Source: an uncultured Bacilli bacterium (GTDB lineage Bacteria > Bacillota_I > Bacilli_A > RF39 > UBA660). Taken from it: 64,000 bases of DNA. The DNA is taken from assembly GCA_934131005.1 (NCBI GenBank), contig CAKOYV010000001.1:124001-188000 (forward strand), in the 5' to 3' direction. Both the position numbers and the translations under genes were made by a program. Position 1 is the first letter of the stretch. Every line of letters begins with the position of its first letter. Shown piece by piece: positions 25,314 to 33,511 of this stretch. Under the pieces are notes generated by a model. That model was not told where the DNA came from. It did not search any database and saw only the letters and a list, made by a program, of their open reading frames with translations.

Positions 25314-25535
25314 ATGAAATACGCTATAGATAGAATAGAAGATAATATTGCTACCTTAGAAAATATAGACAACAACGAAATAATAAATATAGACATTAAC
25401 AATCTTCCTAAAAACATTAAAGAAGGAACTATCTTAAAATATGAAAATAATACTTACACCATAGATGAAAAGGAAGAACTAGAAAGAAGAAAAAGAATTC
25501 AAGCAAAATTTGCTAAACTAAAAAAAGCATCCTAA
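25314..25535 (+). CDS. DUF3006 family protein
   Basis: This 73-residue protein matches the DUF3006 pattern: YAIDRIEDNIATLEN at the start, a central NLPKNIKEGTILKYEN segment and a basic helical tail ending RIQAKFAKLKK. The family is found next to ComEC-like hydrolases, as here, where its ATG follows the previous stop by one base with GGAGG inside the upstream gene. It may help fold or regulate that enzyme, but no function has been shown that I know of. Confidence 0.85.
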   Translation: MKYAIDRIEDNIATLENIDNNEIINIDINNLPKNIKEGTILKYENNTYTIDEKEELERRKRIQAKFAKLKKAS

Positions 25536-25552
25536 TTAGAAGGTGCTTTTTT
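25521..25552 (+). terminator. Terminator after the ComEC-like operon
   Basis: AAAAAAGCATCCT pairs with AGGTGCTTTTTT around a seven-base loop, overlapping the last codons of the DUF3006 gene and ending in a T-run. Confidence 0.85.
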
Positions 25553-25578
25553 CTATATAATTTATTTAAAAGAAATTC

Positions 25579-25977
25579 TTAATATTTCAAAGTTTTAGCT
25601 TTTCTATCTTTACGCTTAGATGAATCATTCATCTTACTTTCTAATTGATTTAATTCGCTAAGAGTTATTTTTCCATTATTCTTTATAACACTTTTTACAA
25701 TAGAACTATTCATAGACTCCTCTCCCAAGAAATAAGAAGATAATGCCTTAGAATTAAGAAAATGTGTATACTCTAATCCCTTACGATTTTCTCTATAAGA
25801 AACAACTCTATCATTAACTGTTTTAAAAAGGCCTCGATACTCTTTATAAATACCATCACCAATAGGATACATAATAAACGAATCATTACAATCATTTTTA
25901 AATTCATGACCAGATACAACAACTAAATCTCTAAAATTAATACTTAATCTATTTATGCAATCTTTTTCTTTTAACAA
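25579..25977 (-). CDS. Hypothetical protein overlapping the upstream gene
   Basis: Not recognised. 132 residues, soluble. It contains DSFIMYPIGDGIYKEYRGLF and a C-terminal part with KNNGKITLSELNQLESKM, then a basic tail. The only starts are weak: TTG 27 bases inside the end of the preceding gene, with GGTGA 15 bases upstream. The overlap suggests translational coupling. A later in-frame ATG would remove the first 36 residues. Probably functions with the preceding unknown protein. Confidence 0.5.
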   Translation of the reverse strand: MLKEKDCINRLSINFRDLVVVSGHEFKNDCNDSFIMYPIGDGIYKEYRGLFKTVNDRVVSYRENRKGLEYTHFLNSKALSSYFLGEESMNSSIVKSVIKNNGKITLSELNQLESKMNDSSKRKDRKAKTLKY

Positions 25978-27064
25978 TATCTGTAAAATATATCACCTTT
26001 TCACCACTAGAAGGCATAGATTGTTTATTAACAACCCCTCTACTATGATAATGATCTTCTAAAAAAATTGCCCTAGCTAAATCTAATAATTCCTTCAAAC
26101 ATTTATAATCATTAATATTTACTACATCAGTTGGCAAATTCATTACTTCATATTCACAATCCACTTGCAAATATTTATCAATATTAGGAATAATTTTTTT
26201 CAAATAACTACACCAATCACTATAATTATAATTTGTATCATAGCTTTGAATTTGTTTTCTAGCAAGTTCCCTAAACCATTTTTGTTTTTCACCTAACATT
26301 TTCATCTCATAAATATCCCAATTTTTAATTATTGTTTTAAATATTTTTCTTGCATTATCCAATAAATAAATATGTCCCTCTACATAATCACCAAGTGCAT
26401 CATCCCAACATCTTACATAATCTATTAAAAATTTACTCTCTCCCCAATTTTTAAACATTTCTAAACTTTTAAAATTTTGATGAATAAAATTTTCTAATTC
26501 TCCTCCATTGCCACCAAAAATATCTTCTAAATACAATTTAGCAAAACTATCACATTCATACTTATCTTCAAAGGCAATATCATGACTAGCTGTTCCAAAT
26601 CCTAAACCTAACATTTCCAAAAGTTCTCTATCATCAACGGAAGATATTGCTAAATCAATCATACTCTTCTGATTAGTTATATAACATGAAGCCATTACTC
26701 TATAACGACTAATATCATAACTAACTTTTTTAGACTTCAAACAGTCTACTTTCTCTAAAACAGAAGCCATATACACAATAAAATTCATATATTCATAATC
26801 ATTTTCATCCAAACTTTTTAAGTAATTATTAGCAACCATTATAACAAATTCCCAATCCCCTTTAAATTTATCAATCAAAAAATGAACAAACTCTCGATTT
26901 TTCTTAACATTATCTGAACAAAGATTATACATATTCTTATCTTTTGATATATTAATAACATCCCTCATAAATTTATAATCATTCTCCAGTTTTAAAACAT
27001 CTAAAACTTCATCACCATTTATATAATTCCATATTAAATTAATATTATAACTCCTACTTCTCAT
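25949..27064 (-). CDS. Hypothetical helical protein, 371 residues
   Basis: Not recognised. The protein is mostly helical and soluble, with repeated motifs such as NREFVHFLIDKFKGDWEFV and NYLKSLDENDYEYMNF near the N-terminus, and a conserved-looking GLGFGTASHDIAFEDKYE segment around residue 155. It carries several acidic and aromatic patches but no familiar catalytic signature. ATG start with AGGTAGG upstream. It lies 24 bases after pgeF and overlaps the next small gene, so it is probably part of one transcript from pgeF onward. Confidence 0.6.
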   Translation of the reverse strand: MRSRSYNINLIWNYINGDEVLDVLKLENDYKFMRDVINISKDKNMYNLCSDNVKKNREFVHFLIDKFKGDWEFVIMVANNYLKSLDENDYEYMNFIVYMASVLEKVDCLKSKKVSYDISRYRVMASCYITNQKSMIDLAISSVDDRELLEMLGLGFGTASHDIAFEDKYECDSFAKLYLEDIFGGNGGELENFIHQNFKSLEMFKNWGESKFLIDYVRCWDDALGDYVEGHIYLLDNARKIFKTIIKNWDIYEMKMLGEKQKWFRELARKQIQSYDTNYNYSDWCSYLKKIIPNIDKYLQVDCEYEVMNLPTDVVNINDYKCLKELLDLARAIFLEDHYHSRGVVNKQSMPSSGEKVIYFTDIVKRKRLHK

Positions 27065-27088
27065 AAATTAATCTACCTACCTATAACT

Positions 27089-27832
27089 CTACTTAATACC
27101 AATAACCGCAATATTCCTTCCACTATTATCTCCATCACTTCTATATGAATGAAATTTATCACTATTACATTTAGTACAAATATCAGTTACATATATATTA
27201 TCCGCCAAAATTCCCCTTTTTACCAACAATTTTTTATTTAATGAAACTGTGTCTATATAATAACTTCCATCAACAATACTAACAAACTCATCAATATCGC
27301 TAAATTTACTTCTAAACTGTTCTAAAACATCACTACCTACTTCAAAACAACATTTTAAAATACTAGGATTAATAAATATTAGTATATCACTAACCGAAGA
27401 ATTATAATGTGCACTCATTTTATCAATAGCCTTAATAACAATCTCTTCCAAAGTTCCTCTCCAACCAGAATGAACATTTCCAATTACTCCTCGAACAGGA
27501 TCATATAACAAAATTGCTTGACAATCTGCAACTCTAGTTACCAACATTACTCCATGAAGATTAGTAATCAATCCATCGCAATTCTCAAATTTATCTGTAA
27601 TATTTTCTCGAGTAACAACTTTAACAACATCCGAATGACACTGACAAGGACTTTTACGTACAAATCTAGTAGAAAAAATATCATATATCTGACTATACTC
27701 TTTCCGTATTTTTTCATCTCCCACAAACTCCTTATTAAAATTAAAAGGCTTTTTTGTAAACAAATGACAAATATTCTCATACTCCATAAGCCTCTTAAAT
27801 TGAATATAATTATCATACTCTACAATATTCAC
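27089..27832 (-). CDS. pgeF: PgeF/YlmD-type purine nucleoside phosphorylase-laccase fold protein
   Basis: Member of the former multicopper-oxidase-like family (DUF152). Zinc-binding motifs are SPCQCHSD (about 57-64), VADCQAILL (about 96-104) and NVHSGWRGTLEE (about 114-125), with CCFEVGSDV following. Members have purine nucleoside phosphorylase or adenosine deaminase activity, and in some bacteria peptidoglycan-precursor editing. GTG is chosen because the TTG three codons upstream abuts AGGTGA with no spacing. At 247 residues it is full length. Confidence 0.88.
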   Translation of the reverse strand: MNIVEYDNYIQFKRLMEYENICHLFTKKPFNFNKEFVGDEKIRKEYSQIYDIFSTRFVRKSPCQCHSDVVKVVTRENITDKFENCDGLITNLHGVMLVTRVADCQAILLYDPVRGVIGNVHSGWRGTLEEIVIKAIDKMSAHYNSSVSDILIFINPSILKCCFEVGSDVLEQFRSKFSDIDEFVSIVDGSYYIDTVSLNKKLLVKRGILADNIYVTDICTKCNSDKFHSYRSDGDNSGRNIAVIGIK

Positions 27833-27952
27833 AACAAACAATCACCTCTCAATTATCATTCTATCACAACACTTCAAAAAAATCTAACCAAATATACTTA
27901 AAATAAAGAAAAAATATAATACTCTTCCGTTATTATATTTCTACTATCTCTA

Positions 27953-28732
27953 CTAAAACGTATATCCCCCATCAACACCTATATTTTGCGAAGTAATATA
28001 TCTTGCCTCATCAGAACATAAAAATGCTACCATATTTGCAATATCAATAGGATCCTGTGGCTTTCCATTAGGAGTTCCTTTATTCCATTCAGCCCAAACC
28101 TTCTCACGTTCTTCCTTATCATCACCAGCAATCTGATCTAATATTTCTTCCCACATACTTGTCCTAATAATACCAGGACAAATACAATTAACTGTTACAT
28201 TATCTAAAGCAGCCTCTCTTCCCAAAGAAGCAGTAGCTGCTAAAATAGCAGCCTTAGTAGCACTATAAACACTAAATCCACCTAAGCAAGCCTTAGCAGC
28301 TATTGAAGACATATTAACAATCTTACCATATTTTTGCTCCCTCATTATCATTAAAGCTTCTCTACAAGAATATAATGTTCCTTTTATATTAACATCACAA
28401 GACAAATCTATATCATGAATACTCTGTTTAGTAATTTCTTCCGTTAAACAAACACCAGCACTATTAACAACAAAATCAACTCTGCCCCATTCATCTACTA
28501 TTTTCTTATACATAGCATGAACGCTATCATAATTAGTTACATCAAGACAATAAGAAATAGCCTCTACTCCATACTCACGAATCTCACGACAAACACTCTC
28601 ACATCTATCACTAACTAAATCAGCAACCAATACTGAAGCTCCATTTTTAGCAAATAATAAAGCACACTCTCTACCTAATCCACTTCCACCACCTGTAACC
28701 AAAACCTTCTTCCCTCTAAAATTAAATTCCAT
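27953..28732 (-). CDS. SDR-family NAD(P)-dependent oxidoreductase
   Basis: Classical short-chain dehydrogenase/reductase. Cofactor motif TGGGSGLGRE (about 13-22), LDVTNYDS, NSAGVC (about 89-94), catalytic Ser in NMSSIAAK (about 140) and YSATKAA (Tyr and Lys, about 155-159), and the C-terminal QNIGVDGGYTF. The Asp at the end of strand 2 (LVADLVSD) favours NAD(H). At 259 residues it is normal in length. It could be a polyol or 3-oxoacyl-type dehydrogenase; the substrate is not predictable. ATG start. It follows the dCMP deaminase gene by 32 bases. Confidence 0.9.
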   Translation of the reverse strand: MEFNFRGKKVLVTGGGSGLGRECALLFAKNGASVLVADLVSDRCESVCREIREYGVEAISYCLDVTNYDSVHAMYKKIVDEWGRVDFVVNSAGVCLTEEITKQSIHDIDLSCDVNIKGTLYSCREALMIMREQKYGKIVNMSSIAAKACLGGFSVYSATKAAILAATASLGREAALDNVTVNCICPGIIRTSMWEEILDQIAGDDKEEREKVWAEWNKGTPNGKPQDPIDIANMVAFLCSDEARYITSQNIGVDGGYTF

Positions 28733-28764
28733 ATTATCAACTTCTTTCTATCTTAATCATTTAA

Positions 28765-29271
28765 TTAACTTAAATCCAACACTATTTTCTTTCTATTATC
28801 AAAAGAAAATTCTACATATTCAACCCCACATCTATCAAACATTAACTTACTAGCCTTAACATCATCTGTATCCTTATATTTATCACATAAATAAATAACT
28901 TTCTTAATACCTGATTGAATAATCAACTTAGCACATTCATTACAAGGAAACAAATCAACATATATCTTCGCTCCCTCTAAATCTTTTTTATTACCCCTAA
29001 AATTTAAAATAGCATTCATCTCTCCATGACAAACAAAAGCATACTTAGTACTTAATCTATCACCTTCTCTATCCCATGGAAAATATTTATCTGAAAAACC
29101 ATTAGGTGCTCCATTATAACCAATTGATAAAATTCTATTATCACGACTAACAATACAAGCTCCAACCTGCGTATTAGGATCCTTACTTCTAAGAGCTGAT
29201 AACTTAGCAACTCCCATAAAATACTCATCCCAATTTAAATAATCTTTTCTTTGCTTATTAAATTCTTTCAT
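28765..29271 (-). CDS. dCMP deaminase (ComEB-like)
   Basis: Zinc-dependent deaminase that converts dCMP to dUMP for thymidylate synthesis. Metal motifs are CHGEMNAIL (about 87-95) and FPCNECAKLI (about 115-124); the N-terminal SKDPNTQVGACIV-type block is present as RSKDPNTQVGA. Length of 168 residues fits the family. ATG start. It lies downstream of the type VII module (20 bases after the cysteine-peptidase gene), but the function is ordinary nucleotide metabolism. Confidence 0.93.
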   Translation of the reverse strand: MKEFNKQRKDYLNWDEYFMGVAKLSALRSKDPNTQVGACIVSRDNRILSIGYNGAPNGFSDKYFPWDREGDRLSTKYAFVCHGEMNAILNFRGNKKDLEGAKIYVDLFPCNECAKLIIQSGIKKVIYLCDKYKDTDDVKASKLMFDRCGVEYVEFSFDNRKKIVLDLS

Positions 29272-29290
29272 AACTTACCTCCACTTTAGT

Positions 29291-30550
29291 CTAAATATCT
29301 AAATCTATAATTGTCACATCTTGAGAATTACTATTAGAAGTATCAAGTATATACTTATTTCCCCATGAAGAAACAACTAAATCACCATTTTCTGTAACAT
29401 CTGTAACAGACATTGCGTGGCTACCACCATTTTCTGAACAAATTTTACCTCTACCACCAGTTTTTTCATCATAATCATATAAATCATAACCATCTCCTCC
29501 CCAAATAATCTGTTTTCCCTCTTTTAATGCAGATTTATAATCATTACTAGACATACTACCATAATTAACACTAGTTCCTTGAAAATTCGACATCGATTTT
29601 ATATCAGATTTAACATGATATTTATCCTCTAAAAAACTTGATAAATACTTATAATCCCAAACACAAACTCCATCCGCACCACTTGATGCTTTTATAACAT
29701 ATTTACCATTTTTAAATTTAATATTCCCAACAACTTCTTTAATATCACTTAACCCTTCTTTTTTACAACAATAAAGAAAAAAATCTAAAATTAGCGGTTC
29801 ATAATTAAATTCTTTATCATCATTTTTATACATATTAAAACCAAATGTTTTTTTAAAATCCACTTCTCTACCTTGATATTCTTTAAAAATACTATTTACA
29901 ACTGCTGTATAACCACATCCTACAGTACCAAGCCTTAATAAACATCTAATATACTTCTTTTTATCATCATTCGGAAAATATTCCGCTAAAACCTTCAAAA
30001 TATCATCACTTTTCAATAACTTTTTATAATTATAAAAAAAGCTCATCTGTGAACCACCATATTGACTAAATCTATCATCTTTTTTGTTTATATTTGTATC
30101 ACTAAATATATCTCTTCCATCATTCGTCTTATTATTTTTAAAATCATCTATTCCACTAACCTTTGATAAAGAACTAAAATACCAATAACCACCTTTACTA
30201 ACATATACATAGCTAACTCCAGTATTTAAAGTTATAATTGCTTTGTTATCTGTAATATAAAAAACTTTTTCAACTTTTTCATCACTAGCAATTTCTCCAG
30301 ATCCCCCTAAATAATCCTGCCACCATTTTTTTTCTTCTTCATCTATTTCCTTTTCCGCTTGCTTCATTTTAGTATAATCGTCAAGTATTTCATTTAAAAC
30401 TAGTTTATCTTCTTTAGTTTCTTCAACTATACCACTAACATCAAAAAATTCAGTATCATTAGAAATTGATGTATTTTGCAAGTTAGGTCCTATTTTATCT
30501 TTAAAATTATATTTATCTAAAGAAAGCTTACTATAATTAACTCTATCCAT
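29291..30550 (-). CDS. Candidate type VII effector with papain-like cysteine peptidase domain
   Basis: The last gene of the type VII block. The C-terminal half has a papain-like arrangement: GTVGCGYTAVVN with Cys212 at a helix start, GGSHAMSVTDV with His378, and VSSWGNKYIL (394-402), the strand that in papain-like proteases is NSWG. The N-terminal 150 residues are acidic and helical with KKWWQDYLGG near residue 75, a Trp-Gly pattern seen in type VII substrates. No Sec signal peptide. ATG after GAGGTGA. A secreted toxin, peptidase or an adapter-processing enzyme are all possible; secretion through EssC is inferred from position only. Confidence 0.55.
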   Translation of the reverse strand: MDRVNYSKLSLDKYNFKDKIGPNLQNTSISNDTEFFDVSGIVEETKEDKLVLNEILDDYTKMKQAEKEIDEEEKKWWQDYLGGSGEIASDEKVEKVFYITDNKAIITLNTGVSYVYVSKGGYWYFSSLSKVSGIDDFKNNKTNDGRDIFSDTNINKKDDRFSQYGGSQMSFFYNYKKLLKSDDILKVLAEYFPNDDKKKYIRCLLRLGTVGCGYTAVVNSIFKEYQGREVDFKKTFGFNMYKNDDKEFNYEPLILDFFLYCCKKEGLSDIKEVVGNIKFKNGKYVIKASSGADGVCVWDYKYLSSFLEDKYHVKSDIKSMSNFQGTSVNYGSMSSNDYKSALKEGKQIIWGGDGYDLYDYDEKTGGRGKICSENGGSHAMSVTDVTENGDLVVSSWGNKYILDTSNSNSQDVTIIDLDI

Positions 30551-30562
30551 TAATAGTCACCT

Positions 30563-31246
30563 CTACTCATCAACAAAAAGTCTTATTAAAACTTTTGTAT
30601 TAATCCCCAATTTAAAACTTACTTCACTCTCTATTTTTTTAGAAATCTCTCCAATAAATTGCTCTCGCTTATCAATATTTAACAGATATTCCTCATCACT
30701 AATCGAACTATCATTATCATCATAAGCAATAACAATTACCAAATAATCACTTGGAACGATATTACTTGGAATCACACTTCCATAACAACTTTTTGCTTCA
30801 GAAAAATATTCTCCCCTACGATAATTATCTATTACAACATCATGAAAAGTACTACTAACTATATATATAAGTTCCTCATCTATATCATAATTTTCTTTAT
30901 TAACTCTTGAAATTAATCTCTTTAAGCAATCAAAAGATAACTTTTCTACATATAAAAAATTTCTAACATAAATATATTTAAGATTTAAATAAGACGTTTC
31001 GTGAAAAATATTTCTCTCTTTTTTATCTATAGCAACAAAATTCAAATTACTATTTTCAATAGCATCATCATATTTAACTAAATTTATTTTACTATTTATA
31101 TAATAATCTAATCCTTTTCGATATAAAGCTTGAACTTTTCTATAATTATCACAATTACCATCTACAATTAACCCTCGTTTAACCGCAAAATTCATATTAA
31201 TATTTTTATCTAAAATATCATCATTATCCAACATTCTCAAATCCAT
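30563..31246 (-). CDS. Hypothetical protein in the type VII module
   Basis: Not recognised. 227 residues, soluble. Features include VKRGLIVDGNCDNYRKV near residue 22, ALYRKGLDYYINSKINL, and IYIVSSTFHDVVIDNY around residue 130; the C-terminal part is KIESEVSFKLGINTKVLIRLF. Start ATG after AGGTGA. Twelve bases separate it from the candidate effector, so it may be its chaperone, adapter or immunity protein. The spacing and lack of a signal peptide are the only support. Confidence 0.6.
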   Translation of the reverse strand: MDLRMLDNDDILDKNINMNFAVKRGLIVDGNCDNYRKVQALYRKGLDYYINSKINLVKYDDAIENSNLNFVAIDKKERNIFHETSYLNLKYIYVRNFLYVEKLSFDCLKRLISRVNKENYDIDEELIYIVSSTFHDVVIDNYRRGEYFSEAKSCYGSVIPSNIVPSDYLVIVIAYDDNDSSISDEEYLLNIDKREQFIGEISKKIESEVSFKLGINTKVLIRLFVDE

Positions 31247-31261
31247 TGCATATCACCTAAC

Positions 31262-31474
31262 TTATCTGTTATCAATATTAGAAAGCAAACTACTTAAATC
31301 TTTATCACAAGTAACTTCTTCATTTTTTAACCAATTAAATTTATCTTCTTCTATAATTTTACCATCAATTAAAGCACTAATCTTTAATTTTTCATTAAAA
31401 TTATCATGAAAAGTTATTATCTTTTTAATTTTATTCTGAAATTCTTTTATTTCACTATATACATTATCATTCAT
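31262..31474 (-). CDS. Small helical protein in the type VII module
   Basis: 70 residues, mostly helical and charged (YSEIKEFQNKIKKIITFHDN), with no membrane segment. It starts two bases after the stop of the 295-residue helical gene and ends 15 bases before the next gene, so it is tightly co-transcribed. Its size and helical character are like type VII chaperone or partner proteins such as the Lap type, but I cannot match it to one. Confidence 0.55.
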   Translation of the reverse strand: MNDNVYSEIKEFQNKIKKIITFHDNFNEKLKISALIDGKIIEEDKFNWLKNEEVTCDKDLSSLLSNIDNR

Positions 31475-31476
31475 AA

Positions 31477-32364
31477 CTAATTATCTTCTCCTAAACTAGC
31501 CATAGATTTAACCATTTCTTTTTCCATTTTTCTTACATCAGCAACTTCTTTCAATAATAATTTAGTCTCTATTACATGATTATTCTTAATTTTTACTAAA
31601 TTGTTAATCAACTTTTCTTCTAATAATTTAATTTTACCAATACTATCACTTTTATAGCACTTATTAACATCATCATAGCTATCTCTTAAATCATCTAAAA
31701 TAGTACTTTCCTCTACAACCAAATTTTTAATTACATTATAAGTCTTCTCTATTTTATCAGCATCCACACATCGTCTATCATGTTTAATCATTGTCGTTCC
31801 CTTATAATAATCTCCTTCATCAGTAAGTTTTATTACTCCAATATCAACCTTACCAATCTTATTTTCAACATTTAATAAGATATTATCAATCTCACTACTA
31901 ACATTATCAAATTTCTGCAATATTTCACTCAAATTTTTAGAAATATTATTTAATCTTAATAAATTATTATAAATACTATCATAAACTTTACTACTATTAT
32001 CCCTTATCATTATATCATTAGCTTTTTCTACTAAATTATTAATTTTATCTAAATATAAATTATAATAACGCTTAATCTCATCTCTTTTATTTAAATCAAG
32101 CAATATATTTTTACCCACTTTTTTACATTCAATAACCAAATATTTATAAATATTTTTAATATCTTTAAAATAATCTAAATAAAGTCCTACTAAACGTTTC
32201 TCATTCCTAATATTTTCTAAAAAATAAACCCCTTTAGTTGTAGTCCACCAATTATTAAGTTTATTAAATTCATTATAATAATTCAAATAATTTTCTTGAT
32301 ATTTCTCTTCTATTTTAGATAAAATATTCAACTTCTCTTCTAGTAAATTAATATCTATCTCCAT
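31477..32364 (-). CDS. Helical WXG-like protein in the type VII module
   Basis: 295 residues, almost entirely helical and coiled-coil-like. The N-terminal 60 residues (LLEEKLNILSKIEEKY, then NKLNNWWTTTKG) resemble a WXG/LXG targeting domain with WW in the turn. Long heptad-like helices follow, with a central non-helical insert near residue 200 (TMIKHDRRCVDADK). The longest frame is ten codons longer, but AAGGAGAG six bases before ATG places the start. It follows the WXG-like gene after a weak large-loop terminator. It could be a substrate, a chaperone or an LXG-like carrier. Confidence 0.6.
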   Translation of the reverse strand: MEIDINLLEEKLNILSKIEEKYQENYLNYYNEFNKLNNWWTTTKGVYFLENIRNEKRLVGLYLDYFKDIKNIYKYLVIECKKVGKNILLDLNKRDEIKRYYNLYLDKINNLVEKANDIMIRDNSSKVYDSIYNNLLRLNNISKNLSEILQKFDNVSSEIDNILLNVENKIGKVDIGVIKLTDEGDYYKGTTMIKHDRRCVDADKIEKTYNVIKNLVVEESTILDDLRDSYDDVNKCYKSDSIGKIKLLEEKLINNLVKIKNNHVIETKLLLKEVADVRKMEKEMVKSMASLGEDN

Positions 32365-32380
32365 AAATTCTCTCCTTACT

Positions 32381-32465
32381 AAAAAAATGAACAACTAATT
32401 ACCTTGAAAACAATACCTATTTAAATAAGATATATAATTTCAAAAAATTAAATATGTTCATTTTT
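32381..32465 (-). terminator. Large-loop terminator between WXG-like gene and helical gene
   Basis: AAAAATGAACA pairs with TGTTCATTTTT (11 bp) across a 61-base loop, followed by seven T residues on the minus strand. It would reduce downstream transcription after the presumably abundant WXG-like message. The same closing-stem-plus-T7 design is seen at 18579-18678. Confidence 0.55.
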
Positions 32466-32476
32466 AATAACATAAA

Positions 32477-33130
32477 CTAGATACCTTTAGCGTTAGACTT
32501 ATTAGTGGATTCAAGTTCTGCTTGTACAGTATCTTCTTTACTAAATACAGTATGAATTTCTGTTTTTATTTGCTCCATTACCTTTGATAATTCACTAGAA
32601 GAACTAGTAAAACCAGATACCAAAGCACTTTTTTGAGCTGGACTAAATGCATCAGATGAACTAACAGTACTAGTAAAGTTTTTAAATAAATTAACATAAG
32701 TATTAGTTATAGCATCAAATAGTCCATCTAATTCCGAAACTTTTGATCCCTCCATAACACCAGCATGACCATTTGGAAATTTTTCATTGATTTTTGATTG
32801 AATATTTCCAACTTGTGGTTCTTCAAATGAAACTGTATTCCAACTAAAATTAGTTTTTTCAACAGAGTTAAAATTTTGAACATTAATTCTAATACCACCA
32901 TTAATACCAGAATTTCCAGATGAAAACCATCTTGTATTAATTTTTGAATCTGTATTAGTTAAACAACTTTTAATAGTTCCTCCTAATTCTTTTGATTTTG
33001 GTGAACACCAAATAGTATTAACTTTTGCCGTATAACTATTAATAGCTGAATTAGCATCTGTTACAAAAGTATTAATATTACTCTTTAATTTAGCTGACAA
33101 ACTACTTAATTCTGATTCATTTATTGTCAT
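32477..33130 (-). CDS. Double-length WXG-like type VII substrate
   Basis: 217 residues without signal peptide. The first 55 residues are a helix, then TIWCSPKSKELG at the place of the W-x-G turn of WXG100 proteins, and a second helix. A beta-like Asn/Gly/Ser segment (TRWFSSGNSGINGG) leads to another helical hairpin (about 125-205). Family WXG100 proteins are about 100 residues and end in YxxxD/E, so this is about twice normal and divergent. ATG after AGGGTG, with a strong promoter and a 5' hairpin. Position next to yukD and essC supports a secreted substrate. Confidence 0.65.
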   Translation of the reverse strand: MTINESELSSLSAKLKSNINTFVTDANSAINSYTAKVNTIWCSPKSKELGGTIKSCLTNTDSKINTRWFSSGNSGINGGIRINVQNFNSVEKTNFSWNTVSFEEPQVGNIQSKINEKFPNGHAGVMEGSKVSELDGLFDAITNTYVNLFKNFTSTVSSSDAFSPAQKSALVSGFTSSSSELSKVMEQIKTEIHTVFSKEDTVQAELESTNKSNAKGI

Positions 33131-33163
33131 TACTCTACACCCTCTTTCTAAATATTTTTCTAT

Positions 33164-33221
33164 AAGATAGAAGAGAACTCTCTATCTATAATAATTATAC
33201 AATTTCTAACCTCATTGTCAA
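33164..33221 (-). promoter_or_regulatory. Promoter and 5' hairpin of the WXG-like gene
   Basis: TTGACA, 16 bases, TATAAT on the minus strand. The start of the transcript can fold as AGATAGA...TCTATCT with inner pairing, which may stabilise the message. It gives the substrate gene its own promoter, apart from essC. Confidence 0.75.
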
Positions 33222-33250
33222 TAAAATTGACATACATTTTACAAATATAA

Positions 33251-33511
33251 TCACTTAGAAATCAATATAAGTTCACTACCATTCCTAATATCTGTATCTA
33301 TAACAACACAATTATTATCATAAATTCTACTATTATCTTTATTTATTAATACATAGTCCCCATTAATATCTAAGGGAATATTAGTAAGATCAGAAACTGA
33401 TTTAATCAACAATTTTTTTACCTTCCATAAAATTTCATTAACGGGAATAAAAACATCAAAACAACTATCTAATTCTAAAACGATAAGCTTTATCAAAACT
33501 TTATTCTCCAT
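33251..33511 (-). CDS. YukD/EsaB-like ubiquitin-fold protein
   Basis: 86 residues with a ubiquitin-like order: IKLIVLELDSCFDVFIPV as the first hairpin, a helix (WKVKKLLIKSVSDL) and LINKDNSRIYDNNCVVIDTDIRNGSELILIS as the final strands. YukD/EsaB are accessory proteins of type VIIb systems. ATG preceded by AAAGGACG; the longer frame begins inside essC. The gene overlaps the essC stop by 11 bases, so the two are translationally coupled. Confidence 0.8.
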   Translation of the reverse strand: MENKVLIKLIVLELDSCFDVFIPVNEILWKVKKLLIKSVSDLTNIPLDINGDYVLINKDNSRIYDNNCVVIDTDIRNGSELILISK